In this document: positions 62,773-64,000 of the stretch, in pieces
Position numbering within the stretch: position 1 is the stretch's first letter
Layout: the number at the start of each line of letters is the position of its first letter
Source of the DNA: Misgurnus anguillicaudatus
Lineage: Eukaryota; Chordata; Actinopteri; Cypriniformes; Cobitidae
Length of the DNA: 64,000 nucleotides
Assembly: GCF_027580225.2 (NCBI RefSeq)
Contig: NC_073361.2
Span: 29,044,501-29,108,500, forward strand
Direction of reading: 5' to 3'
Program-made: the position numbers and the translations under genes
Notes under the pieces: generated by a model
Database searches by the model: none
Seen by the model: the letters and a program-made list of their open reading frames with translations, nothing else
What the model was told of the DNA's origin: nothing

Positions 62773-62950
62773 GTTCAGTTCAGTTCAGTTCAGTTCAGTA
62801 TTTATTTATCCCCGTAGGCAAATTTGGGTTGCAGCGAAACACTCACTCAGACATTTGACAATTTTCACATTGGCATACGTATGTACATATATATATATGT
62901 ATACACACACATACACATATATAAAAAATAAAGAATAATAATAAATAGTA
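62773..62950 (-). mobile_element. Probable retroposon 3-prime end with (GTTCA)n
   Basis: Five GTTCA units (62773-62797) precede GTATTTATTTATCCCCGTAG GCAAATTTGGG. On the minus strand this reads CTACGGGGATAAATAAATAC followed by (TGAAC)n, the arrangement of a LINE or SINE 3-prime end with a short-repeat tail. The extent rightward is uncertain and a TATATATA/CACACA tract follows. No reverse transcriptase segment is seen. Confidence 0.5.
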
Positions 62951-63300
62951 AAAACCTAATTATAGCATGAAGTCTGGGGACTATTTATCAACTTCCACTA
63001 GGAGGAGAGGAATTTAAAAACTTAATTTATGGACCACCGTGTTTTAACCTGATGTACTATGTTAGGTTTTTTTAAAGACAGCATTTATAAAGAAACAAAG
63101 AAGTCCACTACTTATGAATTTATGTATATAATGGTCTAAAAAGCATTTTTTACTGTTCACAGTACACTTGTAAACCATATGAAGCTGTGTCACTTGTAGA
63201 AGATCTTCAAAATGCACGGTTAAAAATTGAGGTGATACCTGTGGTGCATGTTGACATATGCTTTGGTTTTGTAGACTTGTGATGGGGGTAAATTAAGGGT
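62951..63300. other. AT-rich stretch, possible continuation of retroposon 3-prime region
   Basis: No coding frame in either strand. It may be the untranslated 3-prime region of the preceding minus-strand retroposon, but I cannot place its end. Confidence 0.3.
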
Positions 63301-64000
63301 TTGTTACCGGCCAGCTGTTGCCCGGTTCCTGCTCTTCTTGAAGTCTTTCCAGGCCATTCTGAACATCCAAAATATCAAATTACGTAACCCCCCCAAAAAA
63401 GCCTGATTACTGTCGAGGCTAATAAAAGATTCCTTTTCCGTGGCGAATTTGGAAATAAACCCAAACAATACGCAAATCAAACCGCTCAGATTTTAATAGT
63501 TTGGGCTTTAAAATCGCGCGGAAGTGTCGGGCCACTTCTGGCGCGCCGTCCACGCGTACACTACCGAGCGAGTGTAATGAACTAATCAGGTACATTAGTT
63601 TTTACAGAATGTAATCTATAGTGTTTGGGAGTTGTTTGTCTCAATAGAGGCCCCCGGTAATCAAAAGTAATGAAGCTATTACGCTCCGGGAGCCGGGAGA
63701 GGGCCGGCATGATATTAAGAGGGAGCCACATAAAAGGTTTATTAAAGGAAATTAAGGTCCATCAGTGCCACACCTGCTCCCCCTATTATAAATGTATGAC
63801 AGGTCAGTGGCTTCAATCACAACAGCCAAGCCGAGAGAAGGGGAGATAGGAGTCATGTTTCCATTATAAGCCAGTGACTCACCGAGCTCACCAGACCCTC
63901 CGACCGCTATAGAGCACCATCAGCCCAGAATAATTACATTTAATAGGTTTTATTTGGGATCAGCAAGGCAGCGCTGGCAGAGAGAGAGACTAGTGCTAGT
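63301..64000. other. Single-copy-looking, enhancer-like stretch at window end
   Basis: GC-moderate DNA with no repeat ends: GGCCAGCTGTTGCCCGGTTC, AATACGCAAATCAAACCGC, GGTAATCAAAAGTAATGAAG, GATATTAAGAGGGAGCCACA, GTCATGTTTCCATTATAAGC and ATAATTACATTTAATAGG. Multiple homeodomain-type words, a palindromic GGCGCGCC (63541) and no credible coding frame. It continues beyond the window. A good candidate for a deeply conserved non-coding element, untested here. Confidence 0.45.

Noticed and set aside
1..64000. Endogenous retrovirus or LTR element
   Set aside because: I searched for paired direct repeats ending TG...CA, a tRNA primer site and gag/pol motifs and saw none. The large repeats are inverted, not direct.

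Overview
This window looks like gene-poor nuclear DNA from a teleost fish, most likely a cyprinid (zebrafish, carp, goldfish or minnow group). That rests on many repeat ends I recognise from cyprinid genomes, such as TTAAAGG-type MITEs, GGCGGTTTCCCGGACAGGG, TGTGACCCTGGACCACAAA and CAGTGGCGGC, plus tRNA-SINEs with the CGCTTTGGATAAA-type tail and long CA/GA microsatellites. The species cannot be fixed from sequence alone. I found no intact protein-coding gene, no rRNA or functional tRNA gene, no CRISPR array and no prokaryotic feature. The longer open frames translate microsatellites, cross repeat boundaries, or are relics of transposases.

Layout. 0-2.3 kb: a TG microsatellite, a TTAA-flanked MITE and a repeat split by another insertion. 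2.27-5.30 kb: three nested hAT-type elements, each with a perfect 8-bp target-site duplication (TSD); the innermost is an inverted copy of the element it landed in. 5.3-7.0 kb: three nested repeats, then a broken Tc1 transposase on the minus strand. 8-11.5 kb: more MITEs, including a 1.17-kb element with a reiterated GTTGGTTGTCACA word. 12-15 kb: SINEs, a TG/GA microsatellite and mostly unique DNA. 15.37-17.84 kb: two tandem PIF/Harbinger-like copies, an ATATCGG-type hAT MITE and a hAT relic that still encodes a BED zinc finger. 17.8-19.8 kb: single-copy-looking DNA. 19.8-22.5 kb: a MITE cluster and the first CACGAAA foldback. 22.5-30.5 kb: unique DNA interspersed with TTAA MITEs and a foldback tandem. 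30.5-33.2 kb: another deep nest. 35.7-37.2 kb: a foldback holding a 21-bp minisatellite element split by a hAT. 37.6-49.2 kb: mostly unique, enhancer-like DNA with few repeats. 49.5-51.5 kb: repeats. 52.9 kb: a 106-bp CA tract. 53.6-55.0 kb: four MITEs nearly end to end. 56.3-59.0 kb: nests. 60.6-62.5 kb: a 315-bp unit repeated three times, then a second 21-bp minisatellite element. 59.4-60.5 and 63.3-64.0 kb: unique, moderately GC-rich stretches with homeodomain and octamer words.

Interpretation. The window reads as an intergenic gene desert or the inside of a very long intron, built of repeat islands separated by single-copy stretches that may be conserved non-coding enhancers of a developmental gene. 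Conservation cannot be seen from one sequence. The best-supported biology here is transposon archaeology: exact TSDs allow nesting order to be read in several stacks. Nothing demonstrates a new molecular system. The most unusual items are the hAT self-insertion, the 21-bp CACGTG minisatellite elements that occur twice, and the foldbacks built from reiterated CACGAAA words.
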